Of a DNA stretch of 64,000 bases, positions 1-10,900 are shown piece by piece. Under the pieces are notes generated by a model. The model saw only the letters and a program-made list of their open reading frames with translations, was not told the DNA's origin and ran no database searches. Source of the DNA: Chenopodium formosanum. Its lineage: Eukaryota; Streptophyta; Magnoliopsida; Caryophyllales; Amaranthaceae. Made by a program: the position numbers and the translations under genes. The first letter of the stretch is position 1. Every line of letters begins with the position of its first letter. The stretch covers positions 26,468,572-26,532,571 of the forward strand of contig CM044879.1 in NCBI GenBank assembly GCA_024500155.1. Direction: 5' to 3'.

Positions 1-537
1 ACGAAAGGTACTCATCTATCTCTATCTTTTGTCAATTTACTTTATGATCATTACGAGTATTGACTTGGCATCGGAGGGCCGTTGGGGAAACCCACGGCCA
101 CCCCTCACCTTCTTCTATTTTGCAAGGAACACGACTAACATTACTGAGCAAGAATGCAACAAGTCCCTTCAATACAGAACAAAGACAAGTCATTCCTGAA
201 AGAACAGACCTACTATCCTTACAAGACATACAAACACATGTAAGTAGCATCACTACTGTAATACAACTGTAATACTACTGTAATACAACTGTAATACAAC
301 TATAATACATTTGTGATACAGCTGCAATCACAACACACTATACAGAAAAGACAATTACACAGCAAAAAAGATATAAATACTTAGTTGCATTGCAACAAAA
401 TTAAACAAAGCATCCAGCTACAGAAGTGTAGCACAAAATAAAAACAAATTATCCAAACTGCACTAAGGCAGTAAACAGAAACAACATTCAAAGTTTTACA
501 TTTTTTTTTAAAAAAAGGTGACACATCACTAGCTAAA
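1..537. other. retroelement-derived flank without a gene
   Basis: I see no gene here. Bases 60-125 carry a CATCGGAGGGCCGTTGGG-type stretch that resembles the leader/U5 part of many plant gypsy LTRs, so it may belong to the outer retroelement or a neighbour (inference). Bases about 245-312 are a short tandem repeat. The rest is A-rich and lies just past the stop codon of the minus-strand transposon gene. Confidence 0.4.
245..312. repeat. short tandem repeat, unit about 11 bp (ACTGTAATACA)
   Basis: Five to six successive, slightly degenerate copies of ACTGTAATACA can be read directly. It lies downstream (in minus-strand sense) of the broken transposon gene. Confidence 0.7.
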
Positions 538-2251
538 CTAAATCTCCCCCATGTTGTCAGCAGGAGCTACTTCTTCAGCAACAGGCTTCATCACCTCTGG
601 GGCATCCTTAATTTCTTCATTGTGAGGAGAATTCACTTCCTCATCAGCAAAGCTCAGCAATAGTGAGCCAGGAGCAACAGTCCCTTCAGGAAACGCCTTC
701 TCAAAAGAAGCCTTATCACCATCATAGTCCCAAGCCTCATGCTTTCCTTACTGGAACTCCTCCATCATCTCAAGACGTGCCTTCCCGTAGTAGTACGTAG
801 CAGCATCAATGGCCTCGTTAGCAGCTTCCTTCAGGGTACCCTTCAGCCCGTCCCGCTCAGAAATGCAGTCCCGGTGCTTAGTCCGTTCAACCTTCAAAGC
901 CTCAGTAGCGGCCTTGTACTTGTCAGACAAAGCATCACGCTCCTTCATAGCCTCATACACCCGAGAAAATTCTGACACTTTGCCTAAAACACCAAGGCAG
1001 GACTGAAGACTCTGCACAGCAAAGATGAAGTGTAAGGAACATATTTCAATAAGGTCGATTTTATTTAAAAAAATTTGGAGTATACTATACCTAGAAAGAC
1101 TGTACGGCTGCCTCTTGTGAAAGGTCAGCAAAAGTCATCGAAGATTGGCGATCCTTGAAGGAAGGAAACAACAGGGTATCTACATGCGGAGCAAGGGAGT
1201 CAAAAGAAAACTCAGCAGCGTCAACATCAATGGGCATCTCCAACTTCCTCTTGAGACTGGCACGAGACGGAGGTGGAGGAGGGACACCCTTGGGAACAAC
1301 CATCTTGATGGGGACAGCCTTAGAAGTCTGGGGGGACGAGCGAGACTAAAGACGACCCAGGATGGAAGATGTGCTAAGAAGATCACGAGACCTTAGTGAC
1401 CTTGATGTATCTACAAGGAACATAGCTTGTTCAAAAAGTAATACAACAGGGAACACAGCAAATGCACACAACAAGGAATACAGCAAATGTATACAGCAGG
1501 GACGCTAACAATCAAATAAGATTAACAATTGTATGCAAGTATATTCAAACATGATACATCCAATTCTAAATAAAAAAACCACAAACTAAACTGACATCAA
1601 CCACACATTCACAAAAGTATAAGAACAACAAAACATCGAAGCACAAGAAAGAAAGAAAACAAACCTTGAGACATGGTTGGGGCAGCTTTCTGCTCAGAAT
1701 CAGAATCGTCCAAGGACTTAATTTGAATAACTGCTTCAGGTTGTGTCAACTTGATGAAAGATCTCTCGTCTGCACTCAACTCGTACAACTTGTCTATCAG
1801 GGATGGAGACTGAGAGCGCTGCTTCAATTTGCTGACTGCAACCAACAAGCAAATAAGCCCAAATCAACAAAGAAGGAAAGAAAAACATAAAAGAATACGA
1901 AAATAGAATACCTTCAGCCTCAACAGTGTCAATAAAAAAATCACAATCATCACCCAGTGAATCAATCCTCACAAAGAAGAACTTGTGATACCACTTTTTG
2001 TCAAACGCCTTCTCCAAGTCAGTCACCAAAGGACCAACACCATCCTTCAGGCGAAGACCCACTCGACCTTTACCACTGGTCCTAATAGTATAAGGGTAAC
2101 ACAAATCCCTCACATCAAGTTCTATGCCCAATTTTATACTCAGAAAATCCAGAATTCTCAACACCCTCCAAGTCTGGGGCAACAATTGACAAGGCGAAAC
2201 CCTAACTCTAGAAAGGAATTGACGAACAAGAGCAGAAAAAGGAAAAGTATG
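538..2251 (-). pseudogene. 3' part of a transposon-borne gene (putative gypsy-type transposon family), split by a retroelement
   Basis: This is the downstream part of a minus-strand gene whose first exon is at 21727-21978. The exon at 1912-2251 encodes a block running from FPFSALVRQFLSRV to VEAE, including PQTWRVLRILDFL, typical of the plant 'putative gypsy type transposon' family (PF04195-like). A GT donor follows at 1911. The next exon is 1665-1835 (SKLKQRSQSPSLIDKLYEL onward). Further exonic sequence runs to the stop at 538-540: a Pro/Ser-rich basic stretch (about 1091-1303), then a coiled coil (about 748-1010; KERDALSDKYKAATEALKVER region) and an acidic tail. An in-frame TAA at 748-750 interrupts FQ/GKHEAWDYD, and the frame across the 1665 donor does not join cleanly to the next exon. 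The gene is therefore dead both by the 19.5-kb insertion and by internal damage. Such genes lie antisense near the 3' end of some plant gypsy elements; their function is unknown. Confidence 0.65.
2247..2251. repeat. left target site duplication (GTATG)
   Basis: GTATG directly precedes the TGTAG start of the 5' LTR and recurs directly after the CTACA end of the 3' LTR at 21722-21726. A 5-bp duplication is the usual size for Ty3/gypsy integration. Confidence 0.95.
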
Positions 2252-3103
2252 TGTAGACACCCATTTGTGTCTCCCCAAAACCAAACCCAGTGATGAATGC
2301 CTTGTGCGTCGTGTTATAATCGAATTAGGTGAAGGTGGTTCGAAAGTCAAGTGTTGCGGTTAGTTTTTATTAAAATCCTTCTTTCTGTTTTCGAAAACCA
2401 TTTCTATTTTATGAAAACGTTCAATTCAGTTTATTTTGGTCCATGATAAGGGTCCAATAATGGTGTAGTTGGATGGGGCTTTAAAAGACCTTTCCAACGA
2501 TATATTATAAGCCCAATTCCAATAAATAATGAGGAAGTTATGGCCAAAATACTAAACTGGGCCCAAACCGGATTTTACCTACGACCCAATGATCATGTGG
2601 AGGGTCCAAAGGTTTAATCCTATTCCTAAACTAATTAGGATTGATTAGAATCTTCTATAAGTTTCTAAAATATCTTAATTATCCTTTTTTGAAAAGATAA
2701 GATCATGGAATTTGATTTAAATGTAAACTTTCCTTTTTTAAAACTTTCCTAATTCTATTCGGATTTAAAGATGTTCAAAGATAGTCAGATATCACTTTCG
2801 TGCCTCATATTTTTTATCCAAATTTTATATGGTTGGATAGATCTTGAAATTATCTTTCCAATGATATATTATAATAATAAATCCGAGCTATAACGAAAAA
2901 GATATTAAAGATATACGAAACTCTATCCAAAACTGACACCGTCCTACTATTTCGTCCATATCTTTTTATCTACAAAAGATTTTAATCTGATTCTAATTGC
3001 ATTAGAAAGTAGACTTCAAGAGCTTTCCAACGACATATTATATGACTTATTTGGACTTCTAGATCAAAAGATATGATTAAAACAAAATCCGCAAAAACTG
3101 TTT

Positions 3104-3200
3104 CTGTCGCCAAACGACAGGTTTGTCGCCGCGCGACAGACTCTGTCGCCTGGCGACAAGATAAATTCTTGGCGACAAGGTCGGTTTGATTAGCGACAGC
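3104..3200. repeat. GTCGCC palindrome cluster 1 (5' LTR, upstream of TATA)
   Basis: Three consecutive self-complementary units of about 20 bp can be read: TGTCGCC...CGACAG, TGTCGCCGCGCGACA and TGTCGCCTGGCGACA, followed by half-units. The cluster ends about 50 bp upstream of the LTR TATA box. Each unit can pair as TGTCGC/GCGACA around a 3-nt loop. Confidence 0.85.
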
Positions 3201-3249
3201 GTGGGGTTTTATTCCTTATCAAATTCTATGATTTTCCGGACTTTTTCCT

Positions 3250-3257
3250 TATAAATA
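3250..3257 (+). promoter_or_regulatory. LTR TATA box (TATAAATA)
   Basis: TATAAATAGGG lies in the 5' LTR downstream of the palindrome cluster and upstream of a CT-rich leader. The same box is at 20545 in the 3' LTR and, in the related LTRs, at 38622 and 59661, always in the same place relative to the GTCGCC/GGCGCC cluster. It is the likely U3 core promoter. Confidence 0.75.
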
Positions 3258-3666
3258 GGGTCCGAACCTCTGTTTTTATTCATCAACTTTCATCATCAAT
3301 TCTCATTAACTCTTCCTTAATTCTCTCTTTTCTCTCTTGAGCAATATATGCTTTCTTTCCCTTTCTTTCTAAACTAGCTTTTTACAAACAATATTCCGCA
3401 TTCACTAGACTTAGAGTCTCTTAGCCAAGTTCGAAGTTGCCTTCGCCCTAGACGTGAAAGGTTGATATTTTCTGAGGGTTTGGTCCAAAACTAGTCTAAA
3501 CTTTATTTAATTTGATTTTTAATTTAATTATTTAATTGTTCTTTATTATTTTCATTGAAGTTTACTAACTTGTGTATTTTGTTATTAGAAAGAGGTACGA
3601 GGCTTCAAAGTATGTAACCTTATTACTCTCTTTCAATGTAGAAAGCATGTTTATTAATGTTTAATT

Positions 3667-3836
3667 TCTAGTATCATGCTAGGATGTTATTTTATGCTTT
3701 CTAATATCATGTTTAGGGTGCCTTTATTCTTTCTAATATCATGTTAGTACCATGTTAGGTTTAAAGCTTCGATCTTTATTGCTTAGTGACATGCTAGGAT
3801 TCGTTATTAATCTTGTTAGTATCATGTCTAGGATCT
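3667..3836. repeat. degenerate internal repeats of the LTR (CTAGTATCATGCTAGGAT type)
   Basis: About six imperfect copies of a short motif containing TATCATG and TAGGAT follow one another. The same feature is seen at about 39600-39790 and 60060-60230 in the related LTRs, so it is a conserved part of this LTR family. Confidence 0.6.
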
Positions 3837-4431
3837 TGCTATTATTATCAAGCTTTATTATGCTTTATCATGCTATTATCATCGTTATTATTATTATTTA
3901 ACATTGTTTATTCTTATGTTGCTTGATATATTTTATTGTTATTGCTTGATCACGCCTTTTATGCAGGTTTAAAGGGAATTTGTACTTGAAATCACGCTTA
4001 ATAAGATAATTAATAATTTGGTTTAGGCTAATGTGATTTTAATTCAAGTGATCGCCAATAATAGATTTATTTGTGCATTAATTTCAACCAACATAGATAA
4101 ACAGGGTAGGTTTAATATAATGTTTGTATGTTATTCGAAAAGCGCGCATGAATACGAGCAGAACAAAGTAGAGGCCTATTTTATAGGGCGGGTCCTTTCT
4201 TTTGTAGATTGGATTCGTACCCTCATCCCCGGACCCTGTTTGGTTCAAGACCTTATGGAGTATTTGACGGTCCTTTGGATTGTCTTTTGGGTACAAGTTC
4301 CTTAAAACTTGTTGGCGACTCGTTTTAGCTCTTTGTCTTTCCCTTTGGAACGCCACCGTACTTTAGTGTATGATCACAGTGGGGTTCAAGTTTGGGGTTA
4401 TCGTAATGCTTGAAATATTCCCTACAGTTTT

Positions 4432-4449
4432 TGGCGACTCCACTGGGGA
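4432..4449 (+). promoter_or_regulatory. primer binding site, tRNA-Arg type
   Basis: TGGCGACTCCACTGGGGA begins five bases after the 5' LTR end. It starts with TGG (complement of the tRNA CCA end) and matches the tRNA-Arg-type primer site described for Ogre/Tat elements. The same site follows the LTRs at 40385 and 60828. Confidence 0.85.
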
Positions 4450-4746
4450 GGATTTCTATTTATATTCCTGAAATTTATTAAATTTTGGCAATTATTTAGA
4501 ATGAGCGGATGAGACTCGAAAAATTCTAAGTATTTCATGTGCGTGATTTGATTAACATTATTGTCATATGCATTAAAAGGTCCTCATGGGAGCACCCCAT
4601 GAGTCAATCCATAGGAATTTTACACGTAGGAAATTTGGGAAATATCTTTCATGACTAGAATCGAAAAGGTAATACGAAAACTGGAAAATTCTAAGAACAT
4701 AAGAACTTGCCGAGGCATGTAGGAACTAGCGTCTAGAAAGCAGGGC

Positions 4747-4824
4747 TTGTCGCCCGTAAAAAGTTTCTGTCGCCTGGCGACAGAGACTTTTTTGCGGCGA
4801 CAGTCCCTGTTGTCTGGCGCCAAG
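4747..4824. repeat. GTCGCC palindrome cluster 2 (leader)
   Basis: It contains TTGTCGCC, a perfect TGTCGCCTGGCGACA, GGCGACAG and a diverged TGTTGTCTGGCGCCA. The corresponding place in the gag-only elements holds related clusters (40723-40780, 61160-61220). Confidence 0.8.
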
Positions 4825-5493
4825 TTCTTCCAATACTGAGCCAGGGTTCTGTCTTCTTGTTTTGACCTTTTCTAGTGTTATTGGCTCGATTTTGCTTATT
4901 GATTGAATCGTTTTCTCACTTTTCTGAAACCCATATGTGTTCTACATATGGATATAACCCTCTGGGGGTTCCTTGCTTCGCCTGCCCAATGGAGTATCCC
5001 ACTATTTTGTGCAAAGCTCAGATTTGGGGACGTGTATGTCTTGGAACCTATCCAACCATGGCGTCGAGTCCGGTCTCCTACCGCGCTCGCGGAATCTTGT
5101 CCATTCGCTCCAACCCTCCTGGCAGGCTTGTGTGCAATGCATATGGATTCTTAACCATGGACCTTCTTATGACTTAACCCATATCCTCGAACTTTAGAGA
5201 ACTAGAGCCATGGTTAGGTTGCAAACTCATCTTGTGACTATGTGAACTATGTGTACCTCTTGCTTGAATATATTATATATGTGCTAACCGTTTGTTTGAC
5301 TTGTTTTCAAGACTAATAAATGAACTAATGACTAAAAGGACTTTGTCTAACTAATTAATTAATTAATCTTGGACTAATTAAAGACTAATAATTTAATCGA
5401 TTCGACTTAGTACGACTTTAGGCATGTCCACTTAGAGTAAAATTACTGGAAACAGTCCAGATTAATGTTCCAGCAATGGCGCAGGAGTTTGGA

Positions 5494-5593
5494 CTGTGGC
5501 GCTGCAGTTTGGTGTCTGTCGCCTGACGACAATTTTGTCGTCTGGCGACTGGCTTCAGACAGCGGCGACAGTTCTGTTGCTTTGGCGACAGTC
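5494..5593. repeat. GTCGCC palindrome cluster 3 (leader, upstream of gag)
   Basis: It contains TGTCGCCTGACGACA, TTGTCGTCTGGCGAC, GCGGCGACAG and TTGGCGACAG. It lies about 110 bp upstream of a TATAAAAG and about 490 bp upstream of the gag start, so an internal promoter for gag is conceivable (inference only). Confidence 0.75.
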
Positions 5594-6080
5594 CAGTTTT
5601 CTTACCCGAGTCATCACTTTGAGTCGAATTAATAAATCTGTTAATCGAATTAATCAATTTGTTGGTTATTCAAACCATGTTCAAGCTTTTAATTGAATTT
5701 AGGCATATAAAAGTCTCATGGTCGCACACTGGTAGTCAATGCATGTCACTCACATTCATATAAAGCACACACATAACATGTTTGTCACATTATAACCATG
5801 ATTAGAGAGTCTTGAATGCGTGTTTTCCGTCATTTTTTTTTGGGGGGGTAAGTCGGATATTAATCCTCCAATACAATTTCCCATAATATATACATAACAT
5901 GTACCCCATCATTTTTTTTAACATAAAGTCAAGTCAATTAGAGTCAAATATTAAAACAAATATGGTTTAAATTACAGCGCGTGGTCAAGAAAGGAAGGGC
6001 GTCTAATCAAAGACAACACTTTCGTTCAAGTCTTACTTTTCGACAAACCAATCGGTAGGAAAAGAAAGGCTAAGAAGGCA

Positions 6081-7973
6081 ATGGCTAGTCAAGAAGAACT
6101 TAATGAAGTTAGGGGACAGGTAGCCAACTTGGCTGAGATGCTGCAAAACCTATCACTGCAAATCAACAACCCTGAGAAACAGAAACAAATGGACCTAATC
6201 CAGGAAAGTTTGGGCAAGCTATCTAATGATTTCAGATTTCAAGAGATTAGCTCTCAAGGGGTCTCGGTGGATAAGGATCTCCTTCCACAAAAATTCAATC
6301 CTAACGACATCCCTAAGTTCAAGGCTATGGACAATCCTTACTTTCATTTAAGGGCTTTTGAAACTGTAATGGGTATTAAGGGAATAGATAGGAAAGCTTT
6401 CCATTCTGTATTCTCATTGTCTTTAGAAGCTGTATGCCAACAGTGGTACTTTTCGCTTGATAAAGAAAAGACCTCTAGTTGGGAATCTATTGTGACCGCT
6501 TTCATTGAAAGATATAAATGCAACATACAAGTTGAGACCGATCACAGAGAATTAGAAATGCTGAAACAGAAAGAAAATGAGGGTTTCACCTCCTTCTTCA
6601 ATAAATGGAGGGAAACCACTGCAAAAATGGTTGAAGTACCTAGTGAGAAGGAATCCGTTAGGATGTTCATCAAGAACCTCCAAGAAAAGTATTCCAAACA
6701 CTTAAAATACCAAAACAACCTAAACACGTTCAAAGCAGTGTATGACATTGGGATTAACATTGAGGATGACCTCACCAAACAAAAGCTTGCTAATAATAGC
6801 ACAAGTAGTGGCTGGAAAAACAAGAAGAACGACAATCCTTCTTCATCCAAATCTACCCACTCAAATAATGTTAATACTTTTCCCCTTAATGAAGTACTAG
6901 CAATGAACAACAATCAAGGGCAAAAGAAACCGTTTAGGAAGAACTATACTCCTATCGGTATGAGTTATGACACCGCGTTTGATCGCCTACATGCAAAAGG
7001 TCTCATAACTCCCATTGGACCATTTGGAGATCCACCCGTCGAAAGGAGAACCGCTAACTGGAACCCAAATGCACATTGCAAATATCACCAAGGTAGAGGT
7101 CATCCTACAGAAAATTGTTGGAGATTAAAGGAAGCCATTCAAGATTTGATTGATAGCAACAAGCTCCCATTACCCCCTGCAAGTAAAAAGCCAAGCATCA
7201 ACACTGCACCACTGTCGGATTCCTTAGCTATTTCTGACGAAGAAAACCAAGAGGATCCTTCTAATCTTATAGAACCTATCGAGACTATTGAAGAAGAAAT
7301 CTTCGAAGATGCTCTCGACCTTCCCATTCAAGAATATGCATCTAAACAGGAAGTAGTGGCACTAACACTAATACTCGAGAAATTGAAGGAGTTTATATCA
7401 CAAACTTTTGAAGCCATAAAAGAGCAAAACGAATTGCTCAAGAAAAAGAAACCCTTCTCTTTCCAAGTGATTGACACCCCTAAAAAGAGCACTAGGAAAT
7501 ATACTCCAATTGGGATGTCATACACCAACATGTTCAAAATGCTCTTTGAAAGTGGAAAAGTCAAACCCCTCGAGCCAAAGCCCTTTGAATCATTAAAAAG
7601 GACAGACAAGTACTACTGCGCATATCACCAATCCGGGGGACACACGATTGAACAATGCTTTAGATTTAAAGATTTGGTTCAACGCTTCATTGATGAGGGA
7701 AAGCTAGTTCAATTGCCACGGGATGCCACAATAAATGGAGTATGGGACAGTGATGATGAGGATGTTTATCTCAAAGACATTGAAGAAACTCCTCTATCGA
7801 CAATTTATCCAGTAAGTGACATTTGGGACGACGAAGATTCACCCATAGATGTCCTCACTAGATCCGGGAGGATCCAACCACCCATTTCAACACAACCCAT
7901 ACCTTCCATCCAGCAAATTCCCATACCTATTATAGAAGACAACGACGTTGTCAAACAGTTAAAAAAAGACTAA
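6081..7973 (+). CDS. gag: Gag polyprotein with a duplicated knuckle module
   Basis: A 630-residue capsid protein that would assemble the cytoplasmic virus-like particle and bind the element RNA. The start ATGGCTAGTCAAGAAG is supported by the aligned starts in the two gag-only relatives (43611, 62400). Residues about 1-50 look coiled-coil-like, and residues about 89-190 match the retrotransposon gag domain (FHLRAFETVM, then W...F..RY, ELEMLKQKENEGFTSFFNKWRE). Two copies of one module follow: YTPIGMSYDTAFDRL at about 289 with a C-X2-H-X4-H-X4-C knuckle starting at C333, and YTPIGMSYTNMFKML at about 474 with a second knuckle at C513. An acidic linker separates them. The stop TAA is 7 bases before the pol ATG, and pol is in the +1 frame. 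The frame is intact and longer than the related gag fragments, which end after one module. Confidence 0.93.
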   Translation: MASQEELNEVRGQVANLAEMLQNLSLQINNPEKQKQMDLIQESLGKLSNDFRFQEISSQGVSVDKDLLPQKFNPNDIPKFKAMDNPYFHLRAFETVMGIKGIDRKAFHSVFSLSLEAVCQQWYFSLDKEKTSSWESIVTAFIERYKCNIQVETDHRELEMLKQKENEGFTSFFNKWRETTAKMVEVPSEKESVRMFIKNLQEKYSKHLKYQNNLNTFKAVYDIGINIEDDLTKQKLANNSTSSGWKNKKNDNPSSSKSTHSNNVNTFPLNEVLAMNNNQGQKKPFRKNYTPIGMSYDTAFDRLHAKGLITPIGPFGDPPVERRTANWNPNAHCKYHQGRGHPTENCWRLKEAIQDLIDSNKLPLPPASKKPSINTAPLSDSLAISDEENQEDPSNLIEPIETIEEEIFEDALDLPIQEYASKQEVVALTLILEKLKEFISQTFEAIKEQNELLKKKKPFSFQVIDTPKKSTRKYTPIGMSYTNMFKMLFESGKVKPLEPKPFESLKRTDKYYCAYHQSGGHTIEQCFRFKDLVQRFIDEGKLVQLPRDATINGVWDSDDEDVYLKDIEETPLSTIYPVSDIWDDEDSPIDVLTRSGRIQPPISTQPIPSIQQIPIPIIEDNDVVKQLKKD

Positions 7974-7980
7974 AGTAGAA

Positions 7981-10900
7981 ATGAACGTATGGAAGCTCTT
8001 AGCCACATCTCGAGAACATAGAATAGCAGTTATGGATGCTTTGGCTAAAGTAGGCATAGATTCGGACACTACTCCTGAGGGACTCACGAATTTCCTCACG
8101 AGTGATCTCCCAAGTCCAATTAATTTAGTCACCTTTTCAGATAAGGATCTACCCCCGGAAGGTGACAAACACAACAAGGCTCTAAATCTCACGGTTATAT
8201 GCAAAAGAATGAACGTCCCTATGACCCTTGTTGATAACGGTTCAGCAATTAACGTATGCCCTCTTAGAACTGCCAGGATGCTGGGTATAAGAGATGAGGA
8301 TTTATCCCCATCAACCCAAGGGATAAGAGCTTATGACAATTCGCGACGACAGGCATTAGGGACAATCACCATGAATATAACTGCAGGCGCAATTGAACAT
8401 GCCACTACGTTTCAAGTAGTCGATATCAAAGCTTCCTTCAACTTGCTGCTAGGACGCCCTTGGCTTCATGATCTAAAGGCCGTCCCCTCATCTCTTCATC
8501 AACAAGTAAAGGCTATAGTGGGAGGTATTCCAATCACCATTGATGCTTCGTCTATGAGGATTAAAACAATAGAGAATCCACTAATTAATGTGGAACATGA
8601 CGAAAACGACGAAGATCTGTGGGGCTTTAGCGAAGAGGTCTCCTTAATAGAGGAAGACGAAAGGACCCTTCTTCATTATGACCTCCACTCAAACATGGTG
8701 ACGAATGCTATCTTAAGAAAACAAGGACACTTTCCTGGAATGACTCTAGGAAAGAAAAAGGGAATAGCCGAGCATATGTCTTTTCCTGGCCTTCCTAAAT
8801 TGGATACATTCGGACTTGGTTTCGAACCAACTCGTGAAGACTTCAAATGGGCTCAGAAAAAGTTAAAGGCACGAAGAGATGCCCGTATACAAAGAAGAGA
8901 AATACCCATGGACCAATATCCTCTCACTCTAAATGGGCAATTCATAAGAGAAGGAGAGGATTACCCTTGTTTCGAATTTCCCGAACCCTTTGTCGTAAAT
9001 GGTATAAGGCAGCCTGGATTCGAAATCTTCCTGGATTGTTGCTTCCTAGACGAGATCCCGGTTCCAGTATATAAAGAAAAAACACCTCCCTGTTTCGACT
9101 TTAATGTCATGGGACTCCTCTTTGGAAGAGAAAAGAACGAGTCAAAGTATATGGAAGATAATTCATCGCTTATTCAAGCAGTACTCTTCGATCCTTCCAA
9201 ACTTATTACTCCGGTAGAAGATCAAGAGCGTGGATGGCGCAAGACGGTGAGAATCATCACTACAAACGGAAAAGAAATTTCAGTGACCACAAGACAAGGA
9301 CCGATTTTCGAAGAGTCGTCTGAGTCAGAGTCTGAATTAGAGTCACCCCCTATCGAGTCTTCAAATTCCTTAGTTATAGCGTCTTCCTCTTCTTCTCCTA
9401 CTCCTAAGATAGTTAGTAGTCAAGTTCCAACAGATATTTCTTTGTTTGATGTAATGATTTCCGAGTTCAATAATATGTCTTCTTCCCCTTATCTCTCTTG
9501 TTTTTCTTTATCTAAAGATGATGAACATTGCTTGGCTAATGATGAATATGACAAAGAAATTATTAAAGCAATGGAAACACTTGAAAACAAAACACCAATA
9601 ATTGAGGATACAGAAACGGTTGATATCTCGAAAGATCCAACCATTAAAAGAGAAGTTAAAATCGGACTAACATTAAATAAAGAAGAAAGAACCGATTTAA
9701 TTAATCTATTAAAAGATTTTATCGATGTATTTGCTTGGTCATATGAAGATATGCCAGGCATTAATAGAGAAATAGCTCAACACACCATACCATTAATTCT
9801 AGGAATGAAACCTGTAAAACAAAAGTTACGTCGAATGAAACCCGACGTGGCCCTTAAAATAAAAGAAGAAGTACAAAAGCAAATAACTGCAGGTTTTATC
9901 CGGGTATCCAAATACCCCGAATGGGTCGCTAATGTAGTCCCAGTTTCGAAAAAAGATGGTAGAGTTCGAATGTGTGTCGACTATCGAGATTTAAACAAGG
10001 CAAGTCCAAAGGACGACTTCCCTTTGCCACACATCGATATTTTGGTAGATAATACAGCAAATCATGCACTTCTCTCATTTATGGATGGGTACGCAGGGTA
10101 TAATCAAATCCTCATGGCCGAAGAAGACATGGAGAAGACGACGTTCATAACACCGTGGGGTACTTATTGCTATACGGTAATGCCATTCGGACTTAAAAAC
10201 GCGGGTGCCACTTACCAACGAGCAGCGACTGCCCTACTCCACGACATGATGCATAAAGAGGTGGAAGTCTATGTAGATGATATGATTGTAAAATCAAAAG
10301 ATCGTCAAGGACACCCAATAGCCTTACGGAAATTCTTCGAAAGACTAAGAAAATACAACATGAGGCTAAACCCTTCTAAGTGTGCTTTTGGTGTTACATC
10401 AGGAAAACTCCTAGGCTATGTCATAAGCTCTCGAGGGATAGAAATAGACCCCACAAAGATAAAAGCAATCATGTCCATGCCACCGCCCAAAACCGAAAAG
10501 CAAATCCGAGGATTTATTGGCCGGTTGCAATACATAAGTAGGTTCATATCTAAGTTGACTACGATATGTGAACCAATATTTAAGAAACTCAAGAAGAATG
10601 TACCAGTCATATGGGACGATGAGTGCCAAAAAGCCTTTGAAAAGATCAAGGCTTACCTCGCAAATCCTCCCGTATTAGCTCCAGCGCTCCCCGGAATACC
10701 CTTAAGGCTATACTTAACGGTTACAAAGGAAACAATGGGGGCTATGCTCGCACAAGAGGTGGAAAGCAAAGAAAATGCCATTTACTATCTAAGTAAGAAA
10801 ATGCTCGAGTATGAAACGCGATACACACCGTTGGAAAAGTTGTGCCTCGCATTGGTGTGGGCCACAACTAAACTAAGACATTACATGCTCGTGCACACGG

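Larger units (their letters stand above)
2252..4426 (+). repeat. 5' LTR
   Basis: It matches the copy at 19547-21721 base for base apart from about six substitutions, with no length change. Termini are TGTAG/CTACA. It contains a GTCGCC palindrome cluster (3104-3200), a TATA box (3250), a run of repeated CTAGTATCATGCTAGGAT-like units (3667-3836) and an incidental 90-codon frame that I do not regard as a gene. Confidence 0.95.
4450..6080 (+). other. long untranslated leader between primer site and gag
   Basis: About 1.6 kb without a credible gene. It contains two GTCGCC palindrome clusters (4747-4824 and 5494-5593), a possible TATA (TATAAAAG at 5706-5713), a pyrimidine/G-run tract near 5836-5850, and AT-rich sequence. 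The leaders at 40403-43610 and 60846-62399 in the gag-only elements are related. An Ogre-type ORF1 is not present. Confidence 0.6.

Noticed and set aside
3104..3200. CRISPR-like appearance of the spaced palindromes
   Set aside because: Units are about 20 bp with spacers of a few bases, no cas genes, and the genome is eukaryotic. They are element-specific palindromes.
4033..4356. 90-codon frames on both strands at the end of the 5' LTR, repeated at 21328-21651
   Set aside because: They lie wholly in the LTR, overlap each other antisense, and have no recognisable domain. Their conservation is explained by the LTRs being near-identical copies.
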